64,000 nucleotides of DNA, from positions 1,349,668-1,413,667 of the forward strand of contig NW_006921534.1 of assembly GCF_000340215.1 (NCBI RefSeq), in the 5' to 3' direction. Source of the stretch: Pseudocercospora fijiensis CIRAD86 (taxonomy: Eukaryota > Ascomycota > Dothideomycetes > Mycosphaerellales > Mycosphaerellaceae). The notes beneath the pieces are model-generated. The model was given only the letters and a program-made list of their open reading frames with translations. It had not been told where the DNA came from and did not search any database. Within the stretch, counting starts at the first letter, position 1, and every line of letters starts with the position of its first letter. The position numbers and the translations under genes were made by a program. Of the stretch, positions 19,589 to 29,941 are shown piece by piece.

Positions 19589-22500
19589 GAGTATCTATAT
19601 ATCAGCAACTCCAGGGGTGGCACGGACGTGGCACGGGCCAGTCGGAGTTGCTAGCAACTCCAGCGCTACTAAGCCCCGCTAAACCTTATACAAATCGTAG
19701 TCTTAGCAAACCTATATCTCTACTGTTCCTAAATTCCTCCTATATTTCCTATTCTATATCGCCTATATTATATAACGGCTACTAACGTCTACTAATATAG
19801 ACGTATCTACACCTAGCGACGTCGCCGACCTTAAGAAGCTTCGATAGCGCGTTTTTACCCTCGAAGAGGATATTAAGACGGATATAGAAGGCTAGAGACT
19901 AATATAGCGCCTATATAGCAATTAATATACTAAAAGGTCGACTAAGAAGCATAGCAAACCTAACCTAGAAACAGGACTATACTATAATAAAGTGTATTAC
20001 TATTATATAGAGAAATAGCGCCGTAATAAGCTTAATCGAGAAGCAGTAGATATTATAGATAGACGAGTCTTTAAACTACTAGAAGAAGAGTATTAGATTA
20101 GCTTTATTATCGAGATTAAATACCGCTAGAATGTAGCTACTAGAAGGGTTAGTATTCGTCGCTATATAACTACTAATATATATACCTATAACCTAGACCT
20201 TCTCGATAGCCGGAAAGTGTATTAACTAGTTAAAGATAAGGTTAAGAAGCAAATAGATAACTCGCCGCAGGCGAGAAGGACTTATAATGCGATTAATAGC
20301 TAATATAGTAGCAATCTCGGTATCCCTTATCTAGATATTAGTTTACTGCATAATGCCGCTAAGCACTCGCCCTATTACAATTAAGACAAGCGCTTTACGA
20401 CGACGGACGAGCGAGGCGATATAGAGCTTTAATTATAGGGCATTATTATAGTAGTAAAAGAGCACGGTTTGCATTACTAATCCTTTAGCGTACTAACTAA
20501 GGATAGTATTAGAAGAGGCGTTATATAGGCTTTAGAAGAGGGCATTTAGCTATTAAAGAAGTATAGCAAATTAGTGCTTCTAGACGATATATACGAGGTT
20601 AACTAACTCGACTAGAAGTTGTTTAATATCTATATTTCTAACGACAATATACGCTAGCGACCAGTTGCTTACGCACTCCTTAAAAGCAAGCATAGTCCGG
20701 TCTATATACAGGCATTGTATTATCTAGCTTCTTAGGCTAACTATAGTAAACCTAGTAGCTAGTTATTGCTATATACGGTTACTAATAACTCGGCTTTAGA
20801 ACAGATAGCAATATAATAGATATTTCTATAGTATAGGACCTATCTCTATATAAGACACTTACTCTAGACCATCCGCCGCAAATTTCTACTTAAAGGACTA
20901 TATAAGAAGGTCTACGAGAAGCTAGTATAGGTGTCGTTATACGCAGAGACTAAACAAGAGGTTGTAGATAGAGTATAACAAGCTATTAACGCTCTGCCGC
21001 GAAGCAAGAACGACGAGTTGTACTCGTATCTGTTACGAGAATAGTCTATCGAACACGCTTAGATATAGACGGTTAGAGAACGGAGGAACAACCCCCTATT
21101 AATGCAGGTAAGAAGGCTATATTGTCCTCTTCTAACCGATTTTACTAACCTTCGTTATTTAGGCGCGTACTACTAATCTAGTCGAAGCGTACTACGCGGA
21201 TTTTAAGAGTAATACAAGGTCTATTAAGGCTAACTTCTCGCTCGCCGGCACCCTTATATATACCCTTAATATCGATAAGAGATAGAATAATAACGCAAAG
21301 AAGGAGGCGGCGAAGGATAATATGCTCTATATCTTTACTAGACTGTAAGGCTCTTATAAGCGCTTCTGTAAACTGCTATACTGCCTTCAAACAGCTATTA
21401 CTAAGCAATATCGACTAGCTTAGAAGAGGGCTAATTCAGGTCTTCTAAACTAGATACGATATTAACTACAACTCGACAACTAACTCCCCGATATATGCTA
21501 GTGCTTCTTCTAGAAGTAGTAGTACTAACCGTATCGCTATATTTAGTACGATTAAGAGATTCTAGGCGATAGTATAACCGCGAAGCAGGTAGATTGCTAT
21601 ATTAACCGTTTCTTCGACCCTAAAGGCTTTAATAGTAATATTAACTCGCCGAAGACTTATAGCGAGTAGCTCGTAGACGATAACAACCCTATCGAAGACA
21701 ATAATAATAAGGAAGTTAATAGTATTGCTAGTACTATCTCGAAGGACCGCTACCTTCTAATTCGTAGTCTTATCGAGAATATTACTTACGACTACTATTA
21801 GAAGGTTAAGAAGGCGGAAATAGTAGTGCCGGCGCACCTATTATTAACCTACCGAGACGATATTACTAAGTAGTATTATACTAAATATATACGCCTCTCG
21901 GCGGCGGCAGAGCTATTATAATAGCTCTAGCAATATTAATAGCGATACAAAGACAGTACCTTGTTTGCTATCTAATAGGCGTAGGTTAATATAGGCGTAG
22001 GCGCCTTACTATCGATTAGTCGCGTTTAAGAGACAGTCTACCTATAGCAACAACCTTACTACCTATAACGACCGCCGCCGGTAAGGGACCTATTTACGCT
22101 AGGCATAGCGACTTAACGCGTACTAGAGTATACAGCGACTAGTCTCTATACTAATTAGTATAGAAACAGTTACTACTATCCTCCGCCGTCGTTCTAGCCG
22201 CCTCCGCCGTCGTAATTCGAGCCTACGTAGGTTACTAACTCGGTACTTTAGAATATATACTACGTAGGCGACGGCACCTATCGATATAGTATATCTTCCT
22301 TAAACGACGGCAGTTTAATAGACGTTATACGCTAAGTCCTTTACTAATAGCGCCTTCTATTTGCGCCTACTATACTAAGCGGTCTTCGCTATTTAATAGT
22401 CGTCGCAAATATACCGATATTATAGCTATTAGACCTGCGATAATATATACTATAATAGTCGCTGCTAATCGATATATTACAACTTAGTAACTAATAGGTA

Positions 22501-22896
22501 CGCGTGTTTATTAACGACCGGCGATTCTTACTAGAAGACTAGCGGCGGCTGTTTAATAGTAGGACTTTTAGTAGTAATCTATATAATAGAGGTAATAGCG
22601 GCGGCGGTAATAGACAATATAATAGAGGCAATAGCGGCGGCGGCAATAGACAATAAGGTAAGAGCAAGTAGATATACCTCGGATTTAGCGCAACGGCTAT
22701 ACTATACGTTAACTTTAGCTTTATTAAGTTATCGCTAGCGACCTTCGAAATTACTATATTCCTAAAGCCCTTTCGAATTTGAAGCACATTTCAACCAATT
22801 TCATTAGGGGAGTTGCTAGCAACTCGAAGTGGGGGGTAGGACCGGGGTAAAAGTGGGTCAAGCCAATCAGCGCGAGTTGCTGATATACAGACACCC
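19589..22896 (+). mobile_element. Complete Mutator-like (MULE) DNA transposon, RIP-mutated
   Basis: 3,308-bp element bounded by 23-bp terminal inverted repeats (19589-19611 and 22874-22896) that share TATATCAGCAACTC. The three mismatches are all A in the left copy against G in the inverse of the right copy. An 8-bp direct repeat ATATTGAT flanks it. The palindrome GAGTTGCTAGCAACTC lies subterminally at both ends (about 19,652 and 22,812). Inside, a plus-strand transposase relic is full of TAG/TAA. Around 20,577-20,720 it reads the MULE-type DDE block (LLDDIYEVN, then a conserved VAYALL and a Tyr/Ala-rich segment). The interior (about 19,690-22,760) has almost no CpA, while the first about 80 bp and last about 130 bp keep CpA/TpG. 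MULE rather than hAT is favoured by the DDE block; both families can give 8-bp duplications. Confidence 0.8.
22582..22653 (+). repeat. Two 36-bp tandem repeats encoding a Gly/Asn/Arg-rich tail
   Basis: Units 22582-22617 and 22618-22653 differ at only two positions, both T/C. In the transposase frame each unit encodes YNRGNSGGGNRQ, an RGG-like basic, Gly-rich tail probably at the C-terminus of the transposase or an accessory protein. Confidence 0.7.
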
Positions 22897-22904
22897 ATAT
22901 TGAT
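22897..22904. repeat. Target-site duplication of the MULE, right
   Basis: Copy of ATATTGAT found also at 19581-19588. Confidence 0.85.
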
Positions 22905-23075
22905 CTCTTGCTGTTTGCATGGGCACCTGCAGCTCTTCTTTCGCCAAGCCTGGCGCCTGAAACTCGTGCCAAGCACCAACGGCACTGCAGCATCCCGCCA
23001 GGAGTCATCTCGAACCGATCTTGCCCTCCGCACAGTACACCTTCGCTCCGACACTATATCATTCCATCCGCAAGC

Positions 23076-24831
23076 ATGACAGACATTTCAGCTCCCTCAA
23101 CGGGAGAAGCTGGAAAGACGACCGCTGGCACGTCTCAAGATCCGGCGCCCATTAATCTCGAAGGGCAATTGCTTGCGGACCTCAAGTCGTCTCTTGCGAC
23201 TCACGCTCGATCTGCAACATTTGCCTGTGGCGGCAGCATCTTAATTGCCACAGCGGACACATCCGTGAACGATACTGAGGAGTCTGGCCCGGTCAATGCG
23301 CCGGTCCAGGTTCGCTTTGGTGACAGCGGCAAGGGTGTTACAGCTATTTTTCCCGGGGACCGAAACAACATCTTCTGACTTTCAAGCACTCCTCAGCGCC
23401 TGCCAGCCTGCCTCATTTGGTCGTGGCGGAGATGAAGTCCACGATGAGGAGTATCGGAAAGCTGGCAAGTTAGACCGATCTGCTTTCGCCACTTCCTTCT
23501 GCCCGTACGAAGCAGGCATTATTGATGTTGTCGGCCAGCTTTTACTGCCACAAACGAAGCACCTGAAAGATAAGAGAAGCATCAAGGCCCAGCTCTACAA
23601 GCTCAACATATACAGTGGGCCTAACGGCAAATTCAAGGCTCACGTCGATACTCCGCGCAGCGAAGAACAACTTGGCAGTCTGGTCGTTTCTCTGCCTGTT
23701 GCTCACGACGGCGGTCAACTGGCCGTACGTAATGCTGGACAGGAACTCATCTTCGACTGGTCCCAAAAATCTGGCGCACCTGCTTACATTGAACGGGCAG
23801 CCTTCTATAGTGACTGCGAGCACGAAGTGTACGAGGTTACCAGTGGACATCGCGTGACGCTCACCTACAACCTCTTCATGACTCGTAAGTACTTGATTAA
23901 TTGGTGAAATCTTACTCTAACGTGCTGCAGGCGGTCAAGGTCACCTTGCTGGCAGTGCGTCTGCTCTCGATCCCTGGCAACTGCCACTCTACAAACAGCT
24001 CTCGGCAGCTCTCGCCGATCGCAATTTCTTCCGTCATGGTAAGCCATACCGCCATCTCCAAGTGAAATGCGCTGCTAGTAACACGTCGTACAGGTCGTGT
24101 TCTTGCCATCTGGCTTACCCACAGCTACGCTCACACGAACAAGCACATCAACTTTTTGCCAAGCTCACTGAAAGGTGCAGACATGTCCCTCTACGAAACC
24201 GCTGGGGCCCTGGATCTGTGCTGCATCGTTGGCCCAGTCATTCCGAACCGCGGATACGACTACGAGACTGGAGCTGAAGTCGATCTTGTCAGCGGCAAGT
24301 TCTTCTCATTCAATGCTGGTGACACTCGCAGCGGCAATCTTGACCAAGAAAATTCCATCGGCTTTGGTCAATCAATGCCTGCGGGAAAGGTCACTTGGGT
24401 TAATCATAGCACGCCGGAGAAGATTAGTGCCGGTAAGAACAAGGTCAAGATCAAGGATGGTCTGAAGGAGCTCAAGGAGCCTCAGATGGCGTACGTGACT
24501 GTAGGTGCTTAGAAGACCTACACATGCATAAAGGGCTGGCAAGGCTGACATAATTCAGTACGGCAACGAGCCTGGCATCGCAATCCACTACTCTCGAGCT
24601 GTCATGCTTATTCGCATTCCTCCTTCTCGAGACCGTGGCTCGTCCGTAGACAATTCGAGGCGCTTCTGGGACGGTATTAGAGATGACCACGACGAGGAGT
24701 ACGAAGACAGCGATTGCAGTGGTGAGCACGAGAGCAACGACAGCAAGAAGCTGGAGGACGAGAGCAACGACAGCAAGAAAATGGAGGACAAGCGTGAGCC
24801 GCAGGGCACTGATGAGGGGATGGTGAACTGA
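23076..24831 (+). pseudogene. 2-oxoglutarate/Fe(II)-dependent oxygenase gene with a single-base frameshift
   Basis: Relative of the large fungal Fe2OG dioxygenase-type proteins (prolyl-4-hydroxylase-like core). Inferred exons: 23076-23884, 23931-24038, 24094-24500 and 24559-24831, with introns of 46, 55 and 58 bp. The only lesion is in exon 1: one extra base, probably in the GGGG run 23355-23358, sends the frame to a TGA 11 codons later. Omitting one base makes the exons sum to 532 codons exactly. The metal site is intact downstream: HxD in FKAHVDTP (His189, Asp191), distal His249 in SDCEHEVYEV, and Arg in GHRVTLTYN. Exon 4 begins YGNEPG, typical of this family, and ends in an acidic tail with a duplicated ESNDSKK unit. 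A sequencing error in the homopolymer is a real alternative, in which case the gene is functional. Confidence 0.85.
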
Positions 24832-25048
24832 ATGGCTTCATATATAAGTCACACTGACACAAACCAAATCCGGACAAGGAGAAGAGACCTTCGGCAACTG
24901 TGAACTGGGCATTGGAACTTTGAATGACTGGTAAGATGCTACAAAACTTGGCTTCGCGCAAAATTTCTCGCCATGTTCTTGACCAGATGGAATCCAAACG
25001 CAGCAATACCACCCAATTGAAGGCTCAACGTGCACAGGGTATTTTGCC

Positions 25049-25633
25049 TCAGCATATATTATCGGGCTCATAGCCAACATGCACCCCTCCATTGTCCGGG
25101 GATGAGTAAGTAGCATTGTATCCATCAACTCCTTCCAGAACGCATGCAGTCCAATCACCGCCTTGCGTGCACACGAGGCCAGGAAAATCTGCGCCATTCA
25201 CAGCCACTGTCAAGTTGTTGCGTTCCTGACTTCGATAGCTGTGGTATCGGACGACATCAAGATCGAAGTAGCCGATGCTGTTGTACGTATCGGGAAGTAC
25301 GCGAGTCCAGAAGGTCGAAAGACCGCCAGAGGTATGGCATTGGGTGTAGCATGATGGTGGGCTACTTCCAGTCCTGAGAAGCCGGTAACATGTCAGTACA
25401 GAGTGAGGAATGGAAAGAGATTGGGAGCCTTACCATTCAATGAGACAGTCGAATGGATCATTGCCGCCAGACGAAGGTACGCCTTTGGGAGTTGAGACCG
25501 TGAATGAGATGTTATGGCAATGCAGTTCATCGTGCAGTTCGACCGATTCCCAATTTGTGAGGAAAAAGAAGTTGGTTTGCGCAATGCATGTCGCTACGAG
25601 AGCTAGAATTGTGCTCAATATGGCGGAAGGCAT
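25049..25633 (-). CDS. Small cysteine-containing secreted protein, candidate effector
   Basis: Two exons on the minus strand, 25633-25434 and 25373-25049, over a 60-bp intron; the join is exact and gives 174 aa. A signal peptide is clear (MPSAILSTILALVATCIAQ, probable cleavage near 19). The mature part has seven cysteines (HCHN, FDCL, SCYTQC, LVCT, TACV and the last residue) and three N-glycosylation sequons (NIS, NLT, NAT). No known enzyme motif; size, secretion and cysteine content fit a fungal small secreted protein. An odd number of cysteines leaves one unpaired or the family dimeric. It is convergent with the oxygenase pseudogene and starts only 343 bp from the RIP-mutated Helitron end. 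Confidence 0.75.
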
Positions 25634-25976
25634 GGCTGATGTGCTTTTCAGGATGGACGGTAAAGCTGCTCAAACGTAAAAGAGCAGGACTTGGAGACTA
25701 TAATATATCATGAGGCCGCACGAGCCAGGGATGCTGGCCAGCTCCCAAAAACTACGCCACTGTGTATGGGTCGGCCGGATCGAGACTCGCGAAGTGTTAA
25801 AGCAATATGGAAATCTTCTTCTTCAGCTGAGCTTCTCGGTTGCACAAGACACCAGATCTGGCAATGAGAGTGGACTCTTTGCATGCCTGCCAAGATCGGT
25901 ACTACTATGTTCACAGGCTAGAGAAATTTTTCAAAGCCACACGAGATCTGAACTAATCTATAATTAGCCGATGCTT
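25634..25976. other. Upstream region of the secreted-protein gene up to the Helitron
   Basis: 343 bp of unmutated host sequence with normal CpA/TpG content, ending sharply at the Helitron 5' end. No reading frame with conservation. Presumed promoter. Confidence 0.6.
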
Positions 25977-26210
25977 TCTATAATATGACAACTCAACAAA
26001 AAACGGGGCCCCTTTAGGCTTAGTGCGGCTCAAAACGACCTAAAAGCCGACTCTAATTAGTCGGCGGCGAGGAACGTTAAAATTCCTCGATTCTCGCGCG
26101 GTCCGGAGGGCGTAGTAGTCGCCGTATCGACTATAATGCTCCGGCGCCGTAATCGTAGCGTCGCCGAGGCTGTCTCTATCGTCTACGCCTAATCCGGCGG
26201 TATTTGCTTA
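25977..26210 (+). repeat. Helitron 5'-end repeat, copy A
   Basis: About 235 bp that recur in the same orientation at 55,909-56,145 with high identity (about 85-90% by eye). Copies diverge abruptly after GGTATTT. Many differences are C/T or G/A, but not all are RIP-type, so the two copies were already diverged. Confidence 0.85.
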
Positions 26211-27463
26211 AGGCGGTATACTCGATCCTACTAGCGGTAGGACTAGAAGCGTAATTTAGTACGTACGACTAGTACCGAGGCCTCGCTTTTACGAGCTCTA
26301 CTATTAAGGTCTATATTTTAGATATTTTAGATTAAATACGATACTATCGATAGCCTTAGTCGCGCTCGCGGCCTTATCGACTTCCGCGGCCGTTAAGGAG
26401 CTACGAAATAGCGGTACCCTTCGATTCTATATACTAAGGAAGGCGCGTATTACGTATATATATATAGAAGCCGCGTATAACGCGTAGTCCGTATAGCTAC
26501 CTACGTCCGGACTATCTATATATCGACTTTAGTAGGCGCGTAGTAATTAATTACTATAAGAATAATATAATATCGCGATCGACTAGTACGGACTCTACTA
26601 GTACTAATTTCTATCTAACTACTTTAGCCGCTAGGTAGTTATTCGCGTCGTACTAGTATAGATCTAACGAGGGCTAGCTACTAACTACCTATCGCCGTCC
26701 TTTTAAGGCTCGCTATAATAGTTATAGAGACCTCTACTTAAGATTATAGTTTTAAAGTATCTAAGGTATAGAAAGCTATAGTAAGTCGTATAGCGGCGGT
26801 CGTACTTCGATATAGCAGCTAACTAATATTTCTAGTACGAAGAGGTCTATAGTACTCGGTAGGGATTACTATAAGAATCGCGGGTATTCTTTACGAAGAT
26901 ATAGTAAGACTCCCTACTACTTAGCCTACTATAGAGGATTCTTAATCTACGGTAGTTCGGCTTGTTTCCTTCGTTTAGTATCGTCCCCTAGAAGCTAGAC
27001 CTTAGATAGATATTCGAATCGTAGCTAGTAGAAGGAGCGACTATCGCGAAGCCTCTTAAGGTATTTTATATCGCTACTAGCCTTTTCTATAACGACGGCG
27101 CTAATAAGGGGGCTATAAAGGTCCTTAAGATCTAGTATTAGTTCGATACGATATCCGGCTATAGTATTAGCGTCGCCTTGCTTTTAGAGAGTACTACTTA
27201 TAATTAAGAATAGACAGTATAGCTCCCGGCCCTATTTAGCGATAAGTACGCTAAGATAACCTACTTCTTAGACTATTTCTAGCTCCTCCGTAATAGTATA
27301 GGCTTCGACTAGGTAGCGACGAAGAGTTATCTCTTAGCTATATATAGCGCTCCTATCCGGCGAAAGCCTTTATTATTATTATTCGGTCTCGCCCCGCTAG
27401 AGGAGTATCGTAGCGAGTCGAGCGTTATAATAAACTAAGTCGTAGCTAATCGTAGTATAGGGC
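26211..27463 (+). other. Helitron 5' body with unassigned coding-like relic
   Basis: 1.25 kb between the Helitron 5' repeat and the chromovirus insertion. CpA-depleted. From about 26,800 the plus strand reads long stretches broken only by TAG/TAA, including a Leu-rich segment near 26,920-26,960 and an ASP/GLA-like hydrophobic segment near 27,380. This is consistent with a former protein whose 3' part should continue at 41,703. I do not recognise the family. Confidence 0.4.
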
Positions 27464-27468
27464 GTAAG

Positions 27469-27665
27469 TGTAAGAAGGGTATATTAGCAGGTAGATAGGG
27501 TAGTAGTAGGTACGAGTAGTATTCGATAAGGAGCTAGAAGGAGAGAGAGGAAGGCAGGCAAGTTAGCCTATTACTAAGCGCTAAGCCCTGCCTAAGGCAT
27601 TAAGACCCTAGCTTTACTCGAGCCCGGTTATATGCTAATTACGTATAACCTCTTTAGTCCTAATA
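27469..27665 (-). repeat. Outer chromovirus LTR, left (3' LTR)
   Basis: 197 bp from TGTAAGAAGGG to GTCCTAATA. Compared with the right copy it shows about five transitions and one 2-base indel. Read on the coding strand it begins TA instead of TG, consistent with RIP at the terminal dinucleotide. Confidence 0.88.
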
Positions 27666-28950
27666 TACGCTTCCCTTCTAAAAGCCGCGCCCTCGTAGCC
27701 GGTCTTTGTTCTAGTCTCAACCTCTATTACCGCTAACTTAGTAGGTCTAATAAGCCGCTTAGTCCGCGCTAAATTGAACGTATAACTACCGATTATATAA
27801 CTATATTAAACCTTACCTCTAATATAGCATAATGTCTAACTCTAACTGCGCTATCCCTATATATAATAAAATAGGAAGTAATATATATCTACAAGAATTG
27901 AGGGCCTTCGACTAATTATAATACAAGCGCGTCTTCCCTACTGTAATAGGTAGACGTACGAGGTATTATAGCCCTGCCTCCGCTCTAAGTAATGTCGTAC
28001 CGAGTTCTTTGCGTCTACTCTTAAAAGACCTAGCTATGTCCGCTTCTAAGGGTTTGTTCTTATTGTTACGAGGGCTATTATTGTTCGTAGTTTCGCTAGC
28101 CCTAATTGGCTAGGTTTAGTAGCCTTCAATTGTTAATCTTATTTTATCTTTTCCGAAAAAACACAGCTCGTCTAGTTTCTATAGGTAAAGGCTATTATAA
28201 GTATAGTAGTAGAGGTTCGCCTCGCTTAAAGGGTTAGATAGATTAAGGAGTAACCTATTATCCGTAAGATCGACCCTAGCTAGCTTAGCTCTATAGTTTT
28301 GCCCTTAGTTAGCTAGTCTATTAGTCGCTTAATCTTTTAACTTAGTTAAAGTTTTAACTCGGCCTTAAAGTTTTAATCAAACCTTTAATAGGCTTAATCT
28401 TTTAACTTAGCTAGTGCAGTGCCTTAGGCTTGTAGTGTAGGTAAGGTTGTGCTTACGGCGTAGCGGCAATAGCAAGTAATGTTAACAATAGCGGCGCTAG
28501 CCGTCTTAGCGCTATCTTTACCTTCTTCTAACTTCCTTCTTTAACTAATAATACTCGGCAACACCGTTACTAATATAGCTATATCCGTCCTTTCTTAATA
28601 GCAATACACTCCGCAACACTATTACTAATATAGCCGCGCCGGCCGCGCCGTCCTCGCCGATTGCCTAGGCCTCGAGGCCTCGATAGAATAAGGGAACAAG
28701 AGGGGGACCTAAATACTAGAAGAAGGGCCTTATAGAGCGCGTTAGTAGAGAGGTAGTTTCCTAAAAGAGTAGCGGATAGTTAACGCGTTATAGCGCGCTT
28801 GTTAACACTCGGTGCGCGTTTACTATAGTAGTGTAGTCTTATTGTCCTAGTTCGCCGGCCTCTAATTAGTTAGCTAATAGCACCCCGGGGGTAGCATTGT
28901 TCCTAGGTCTCTTTTAGTAACATTAGCGGCATTATAAGCTCTTAGCCTTC
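27666..28950. other. Outer chromovirus 3' region beyond the chromodomain
   Basis: About 1.3 kb of RIP-mutated sequence between the left LTR and the chromodomain relic. It has a repeated CTTAATCTTTTAACTTAG motif (about 28,329 and 28,388) and no recognised coding domain. It is longer than usual for a chromovirus 3' untranslated region, so extra sequence may have been acquired. Confidence 0.45.
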
Positions 28951-29768
28951 TTCTTGTTCTTTACGCTAGTCCAATATTCGTCTAATAACTTAGTTATGTC
29001 TTTAAAGGAACCTTTAGCTTCCTACGAGTCCTATTTAGGTAAATAGCCTTGCTATCTTAATAGGTACTCCTTCTTGCCGTTCCTAGTCCGGTGCTATAGG
29101 ATACGTTCTATAGACTATAGCTCTTCGCTATTAGCTAGTATGTCCTCGGATTCGGCAGGTGCTTTATCCCCTTTATATAGGTAGTACGGCTTAAGGAGGG
29201 ATACGTAGAAGGTATTATAGATAGTATAATAAGGTAGAAGCTATAACTAATAGGCCTAGGTGCCCCTAGGTTCTCGGATACGGAAAGGGCTAATATACCT
29301 TAGTGCGAGTTTAGGCCTTGTTTTACTATTAGGCGAGGGGTGTTTGCAGATACGAAGGTTCTTCGTACTAAGTATAACTAGGTCGCCTTGCTTAAAGGTT
29401 ATTAGAAGGTAGTGTTTATTATAGTAGGCCTTCTAATAGGCCTAGGCCTTTGCTAGTTTGTTAGCTATCTTAGCGTAAATTTCTCGCATCTTTTAAACCC
29501 TCTTAATAGCCGCTAGTGTCTTAGGTTAACCCGCTTCCCTTTCCTTACGCTCGGCCTCGAGCGATAGGGGGTCTTATAGCATAGCAGCGTTCTAGCCTAT
29601 TATAGCGAAATAAGGTAACACCTTAGTAGATAAGTAGACACTATTGTTATATACGAATTCGGCGGGTTGTAGGAGATTGACCTAGTTATTAGGGTTCTTA
29701 TTAATATAGCTACGTAGGTACTGCTATAGCGTAGCATTCTGCCTTTCGGTCTAACTATCTGTTTATAG

Positions 29769-29941
29769 TGTTACGGGTTAAGCTCGAACATTTACGTATT
29801 AGCTCGCACGTGCCTCGGCACGGGCCGTCCCGAGGCTTAGCACCTAGCTTTTAGTATTTAAACACCCCTCTCTCGCGCTCTCTTAGATAGATCGTCGAGA
29901 TTCCGTTATAACCTCTAAACCCCTACCTTTAGTCCCTTATA
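29769..29941 (+). repeat. Inner chromovirus 5' LTR
   Basis: 173 bp starting TGTTACGGG. It ends TTATA where the 3' LTR keeps the canonical TTACA. The two LTRs differ at four positions by eye, all C/T or G/A, which fits RIP rather than age. Several CpA sites are retained, for example in the CACGTGCC block. Confidence 0.92.

Noticed and set aside
22539..22787. 82-aa minus-strand ORF rich in Leu/Pro
   Set aside because: It is antisense to the Gly-rich 36-bp repeats of the MULE; the composition is a by-product of the repeat.
19589..22896. hAT element
   Set aside because: The 8-bp duplication would fit hAT, but the transposase relic carries the MULE-type LLDDIYEVN block and the TIRs are longer than usual for hAT.
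24838..25197. 119-aa minus ORF downstream of the secreted-protein stop
   Set aside because: It overlaps exon 2 of the secreted protein in another phase and has no signal peptide or conserved motif.
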